Source: Roseimaritima multifibrata (GTDB taxonomy: Bacteria; Planctomycetota; Planctomycetia; Pirellulales; Pirellulaceae). From it: a DNA stretch of 64,000 nt. The stretch covers positions 5,828,001 to 5,892,000 of the forward strand of contig NZ_CP036262.1 in the NCBI RefSeq assembly GCF_007741495.1. The letters run 5' to 3'. Shown piece by piece: positions 60,581-64,000 of this stretch. The notes under the pieces are model-generated. The model was not told the DNA's origin. It ran no database searches and worked only from the letters and a program-made list of their open reading frames with translations. A program made the translations under genes and the position numbers. Numbering within the stretch: position 1 is the stretch's first letter; each line of letters begins with the position of its first letter.

Positions 60581-61057
60581 CGCAAAGGCTAACGGGCCAG
60601 CATCGACAAACCGTAACTCTTTTCTATTAAGCAAGTTACGAAAGGCACGGCCCTGCGAGACCACCTGGCGAAAAGTGCCGCAAGCGGACCAGCGTTACTC
60701 GAAACGAGCTGGAAACAGCCTGCTCCTCTTACGATTTCGGGGAACCACAGAGAAGCGACGAAACAGATCGCAAAGCAGATCGCAAAGCAGATCGCACACG
60801 CTTCCGAACGCCTGCATGGCCGACCAACCATCCAGACGAACCGTCCAAACGGAGGTGAATCTCCGCGTCATTCTGCCCTAAATGGGGTCAATCCGCCTTA
60901 ATGTGCGGCGTAAAAAAGGATTGACCGCTAGGCAGAAGCAAGAATCTGATCGGATCCCGCCTCCCAGTCATCCCGATGGCGCCATAGAATCCCATCTGGT
61001 TCGGTTGCGTTGGGCACCGGACATATCGCAATCCGATGGGAAAGGAACTCAGAGCCG
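60581..61057. other. Intergenic region with short direct repeats, no gene
   Basis: About 480 bases with no convincing CDS. It contains 2.75 tandem copies of the 12-mer cagatcgcaaag at 60764-60796. The ORF on the plus strand at 60456-60881 and that on the minus strand at 60589-60831 cover this repeat and are unlikely to be real. The promoter of the serine genes should lie here. Confidence 0.5.
60764..60796. repeat. 12-bp tandem repeat, 2.75 copies
   Basis: The unit cagatcgcaaag occurs at 60764, 60776 and, truncated, 60788 without any mismatch. In translation the repeat would read as ICFA strings in the minus strand. This is a small slippage-type array. Confidence 0.85.
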
Positions 61058-62167
61058 ATGGCCACTCTCGCTACGGACCAACGTGTCTACAATTTCTCCG
61101 CTGGTCCCGCTGTCCTTCCGGTTTCCGTGCTTGAACAGGTCCGAGATGAAATGCTGTGCCTTCCCGGTGCAGGTTGCTCTTTGCTTGAAATGTCCCACCG
61201 GGACAAACGGTTTCTCGAAATCCTCGCAGATGCACAAGCAGGAATTCGTGAGCTTTTAGGGGTTAGCGATGACTACGAAGTCCTTTTCCTTCAGGGAGGC
61301 GCCCGTCTGCAGTTTTCGATGATCGCCGCCAACCTTCTGCGTGGCCAAGACAAGGCTGCCGAGTACATGCTGACAGGATCTTGGAGCAAGAAGGCGATTG
61401 AAGAAGCCCGCAAAGAAGGAAACGTGAACGTCACGTGGGACGGCAAAGCGAACCAATACAGCCAATTGCCAACGGCCGCCGACTACCAAATTCCTGCGGA
61501 CGCCCCTTACCTTTACTACTGCAGCAACGAAACGATCCAAGGGGTTCAGTTCCAAAGCGAACCGACTTGCCCCGGCAGCGTCCCCCTGATCTGCGACTCC
61601 TCAAGCGATTTCCTCAGCCGCCCACTGGACATTGCCAAGTACGGCATGTTGTACGCGTGTGCTCAAAAGAATGCGGGACCTGCTGGAGTCACCGTGGTGA
61701 TCATGCGGAAAGACCTGCTGGCCAAGGGAAGCGATGACCTGCCGGGTTACCTGCTTTACCGCAATCACGCCGAAAACGATTCCGAGTGGAACACCCCACC
61801 GACCTTTGCGATCTATGTCTTGGGACTGGTCACTCAGTGGCTGAAAAAGCAAGGCGGACTGCAAGCGATCGAAAAGCAAAACCACGAAAAATCGCAATTG
61901 CTTTACGACGTGATCGACGCTTTCCCTGATTTTTATCAAGGGCATGCCAAGGTGGATTGCCGTTCGAAGATGAACGTCACCTTCAAACTTCCCAGCGATG
62001 AATTGCAAGCGGCATTCCTTGCAGAAGCGGCTTCACAGCAACTGCAGAGCCTAAAAGGGCACCGCAGTGTTGGCGGAATCCGAGCCAGCCTTTACAACGC
62101 GATGCCAGTCGCCGGGGCAGCGAAGCTTGCTGACCTCATGCGTGCCTTTGCCGAAAAGAATGCCTAG
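61058..62167 (+). CDS. serC: Phosphoserine aminotransferase
   Basis: I use ATG 61058 because YNFSAGPAVLPVSVLEQ then begins at the usual distance from the start. The 369-residue product has the class V aminotransferase signatures of SerC: EMSHRDKRFLEI, LFLQGGARLQFSM, the PLP-binding lysine K204 in ACAQKNAGPAGVTVVIM (split from the DSSSDFLSRP stretch) and TPPTFAIYVLGLV. It converts 3-phosphohydroxypyruvate and glutamate to phosphoserine and 2-oxoglutarate in the cytoplasm, and may also act in pyridoxal phosphate synthesis. serA follows 67 bases downstream, so the two probably form an operon for serine production. Confidence 0.95.
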   Translation: MATLATDQRVYNFSAGPAVLPVSVLEQVRDEMLCLPGAGCSLLEMSHRDKRFLEILADAQAGIRELLGVSDDYEVLFLQGGARLQFSMIAANLLRGQDKAAEYMLTGSWSKKAIEEARKEGNVNVTWDGKANQYSQLPTAADYQIPADAPYLYYCSNETIQGVQFQSEPTCPGSVPLICDSSSDFLSRPLDIAKYGMLYACAQKNAGPAGVTVVIMRKDLLAKGSDDLPGYLLYRNHAENDSEWNTPPTFAIYVLGLVTQWLKKQGGLQAIEKQNHEKSQLLYDVIDAFPDFYQGHAKVDCRSKMNVTFKLPSDELQAAFLAEAASQQLQSLKGHRSVGGIRASLYNAMPVAGAAKLADLMRAFAEKNA

Positions 62168-62234
62168 GATCGTCTTGAAATCGACGACGACGGCCCCCTA
62201 AGAAATCTCCCTTATTCTGCTTGAGAATAGATCC

Positions 62235-63860
62235 ATGTACCGCATCATTGTCCTTGACGACATTGCCCAAGAAGGCCTTGACCTGCTCGACGCTGCCGAC
62301 GGAATTGAATACGAAATCCGCAAGGGTTTACCAGTCGATGAACTCCGCTCCGCGTTGACCGAATTTGACGGGGCAATCCTCCGCAGTGGCGCCAAATTGA
62401 CAGCGGAAGTCCTCGAAGGCAATCGACGCCTGAAAGCGATCGTTCGCGCCGGTGTTGGGACCGACAACATCGACAAGGTCGCAGCGACCCGGCAAGGGAT
62501 CGTTGTCATGAACACGCCGACCGGGAACACGGTCAGCACCGCAGAGCATGCATTTGCTTTGATGCTGGCACTCAGCCGCAACGTCGCCGCCGCCAACCAA
62601 AGCTTGGTCGAAGGACGCTGGGACCGCAAGAAATACATGGGCACTCAGCTTGCCGGCAAAACGCTGGGCATCGTTGGGATGGGACGCATCGGCCGCGAAG
62701 TCGCTTCACGGGCGATGGCTTTTGACATGCAGGTCGCCGCCTACGATCCGTTTCTTTCGGATGAACAAGCTCAGAAACTGGGCGTCCAACGTTGCGAAAC
62801 AATCGACGACCTGCTGGGCTTGGTCGACTACCTGACCGTCCACACTCCGCTGACGGACGAAACTCGGGGCCTGATCGGCAAATCCCGCCTGGATAAACTG
62901 AAACCGGGGATGCGTGTCATCAACGCCGCTCGCGGTGGCATCTACGACACCGACACTCTTGTCGAAGGCCTGAAAAATGGCCAAATCGCAGGCGTCGCCC
63001 TCGACGTTTACGAATCCGAACCATGCACCGACAGCCCTTTGTTTGGGATGCCCGGCGTTGTTTGCACCCCGCACTTGGGCGCCAGCACCGAAGAAGCTCA
63101 GACTCAGGTTGCCGTTGAAGGCGTTCACCTGTTGATCGATTTCCTCACCACGGGCGAAATCAAACACGCCGTGAACGTCGCCGCGCTCGACCCCAAAACA
63201 TTGGCGGAAATGCGAGGCTTTATGGATGTTGCTTACCGCCTGGGAATCATGCTTTCCCAGTGGCACGGTGGTGGTATCGATACGGTCAAACTGACCTTCC
63301 GCGGGGAAGTCGCCGGCAAAAACACCAAGCTGCTTACCAATGCATTCTGCGTCGGCTTGCTGGAACGAGCCCTTGATGGGGACATCAACATCGTCAACGC
63401 CGAAGTCCTACTGCGGGAACGCGGCATTGAACTGACGGAAGAATCCCATCGCGAAATGAGTGCGTTCGCTTCGTCCATTACCGCGGAAGTCGAAGGCGGA
63501 GACCGCAAGGTTACCGCAGGCGGGACGATGCTTGGACACAACATGCCTCGCTTGGTCGTGCTGGACGGGCAGCGTCTGGAAGCCTTCCTCGATGGCGGAA
63601 TGCTGCTGTTCAGCCATCAGGACGTCCCCGGAATCATTGGCAAAGTTGGCAACGTCTTTGGCCAACACAACATCAACATTGCCCAGATGGCTGTCGGCCG
63701 AAGTGGTGAGCAAGCGGGCGGCAACGCGATCGGCGTGCTGAACCTGGATACCGTTCCCACACCGGAATCGATCGACGCCGTACAGGCTGTCGAAGGTATC
63801 AGCCAAGCCCGATTTGTACAGCTTCCCAGCGCTGGCAGCCTACCGACCTGGCTACAATAA
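62235..63860 (+). CDS. serA: D-3-phosphoglycerate dehydrogenase (long form with ACT domain)
   Basis: The 541-residue product is the long bacterial SerA. It has the NAD-binding GIVGMGRIGREVA (about 137-149), the catalytic Arg in NAARGGIYD, a Glu in YESEP and His in HLGASTEEAQTQV. An intervening (ASB) domain follows (about 310-460), and then a C-terminal ACT domain (about 465-535) with SHQDVPGIIGKVGNVFGQHN. It oxidises 3-phosphoglycerate to 3-phosphohydroxypyruvate, the first step before serC. The ACT domain usually senses serine for feedback control. It is co-oriented with serC, 67 bases apart. Confidence 0.97.
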   Translation: MYRIIVLDDIAQEGLDLLDAADGIEYEIRKGLPVDELRSALTEFDGAILRSGAKLTAEVLEGNRRLKAIVRAGVGTDNIDKVAATRQGIVVMNTPTGNTVSTAEHAFALMLALSRNVAAANQSLVEGRWDRKKYMGTQLAGKTLGIVGMGRIGREVASRAMAFDMQVAAYDPFLSDEQAQKLGVQRCETIDDLLGLVDYLTVHTPLTDETRGLIGKSRLDKLKPGMRVINAARGGIYDTDTLVEGLKNGQIAGVALDVYESEPCTDSPLFGMPGVVCTPHLGASTEEAQTQVAVEGVHLLIDFLTTGEIKHAVNVAALDPKTLAEMRGFMDVAYRLGIMLSQWHGGGIDTVKLTFRGEVAGKNTKLLTNAFCVGLLERALDGDINIVNAEVLLRERGIELTEESHREMSAFASSITAEVEGGDRKVTAGGTMLGHNMPRLVVLDGQRLEAFLDGGMLLFSHQDVPGIIGKVGNVFGQHNINIAQMAVGRSGEQAGGNAIGVLNLDTVPTPESIDAVQAVEGISQARFVQLPSAGSLPTWLQ

Positions 63861-63919
63861 CGCGGCTCTCCTACGGACGCTGCACTGCAAATCTGTGATC
63901 CCCTGTCCGAGCTACTGAA

Positions 63920-64000
63920 ATGCCTGCTTCGAACGCGATTCCTGACTCTCCAGATCCTGCGGAAGCTCTTCCACCGCTTCCCGACGATCGTTTCTTTAAT
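63920..64000 (+). CDS. N-terminal start of a further gene (3' cut by window edge)
   Basis: From ATG 63920 the frame stays open for 27 codons to the last base. The residues (MPASNAIPDSPDPAEALPP, then LPDDRFFN) are Pro/Asp rich and look like a flexible N-terminal tail. It is 59 bases after serA and so could belong to the same transcription unit. The function cannot be assigned. Confidence 0.4.
   Translation, partial: MPASNAIPDSPDPAEALPPLPDDRFFN

Noticed and set aside
60589-60831. Minus-strand ORF with ICFAICFAICFV
   Set aside because: The string comes from the 12-bp DNA repeat at 60764-60796 and no gene signal is present.

Overview
The window looks like chromosomal DNA from a planctomycete of the Pirellulaceae (Rhodopirellula and relatives). 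The reasons are very large secreted proteins with paired dockerin repeats and an N-terminal LExRxLLxG motif, a secreted sulfatase, an enormous PAS/GAF hybrid kinase, a UdgX-type DNA repair pair, weak or absent Shine-Dalgarno sequences at most starts, and palindromic intergenic repeats, one of which translates to the TRCVSEG string typical of spurious planctomycete ORFs. Base composition looks even throughout, and I see no phage, IS element or CRISPR array.

Layout. 1-3.7 kb: the 3' end of an unknown gene, an element-rich gap, a YihY membrane protein, a CMP/dCMP-type deaminase overlapping a response regulator, and a glycine-zipper protein. 3.7-6.5 kb: a radical SAM protein of the UDG-linked class and a DUF4130-UdgX fusion, forming a DNA repair pair. 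6.8-9.4 kb: a sulfur operon (MBL-double rhodanese protein plus two YeeE/YedE halves). 9.4-10.2 kb: a dense block of nested palindromes between convergent genes. 10.2-18.1 kb (minus): a 2631-residue CheB-CheR-PAS/GAF hybrid histidine kinase. 18.4-22.9 kb: an AI-2E-type exporter with an extra cytoplasmic domain and a candidate sigma-54 promoter, a CheY-like regulator, and a GH13 branching-type enzyme. 23.5-29 kb (minus): tRNA-Ser(CGA), a small protein whose stop codon lies inside that tRNA gene, 78-bp tandem repeats, and a MoxR ATPase with a large VWA membrane protein. 29.1-32 kb: an EboD/AroB-like synthase convergent with a sulfatase. 32.2-35.6 kb: a 35-unit heptamer array upstream of fliP-fliQ-fliR-flhB. 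35.7-59.4 kb (minus): a small unknown gene and three surface proteins of 1429, 832 and about 5341 residues. 59.8-64 kb: a TPR lipoprotein, serC, serA, and the start of another gene.

How the parts relate. The flagellar export genes form a compact operon. The radical SAM and UdgX genes are very likely functional partners. The MBL/rhodanese and YeeE genes are translationally coupled for sulfur import or persulfide handling. serC and serA give two of the three serine biosynthesis steps. The three minus-strand surface proteins share export-type N-termini and dockerin pairs and look like one cell-surface module. In this module the 832-residue protein keeps an HExxH zinc site, while the giant protein carries what looks like an inactivated metzincin site plus many copies of an 'AIN' repeat module. 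These last two features and the tRNA/CDS overlap are the most unusual things I found. All calls come from reading the sequence only; no database search was run.
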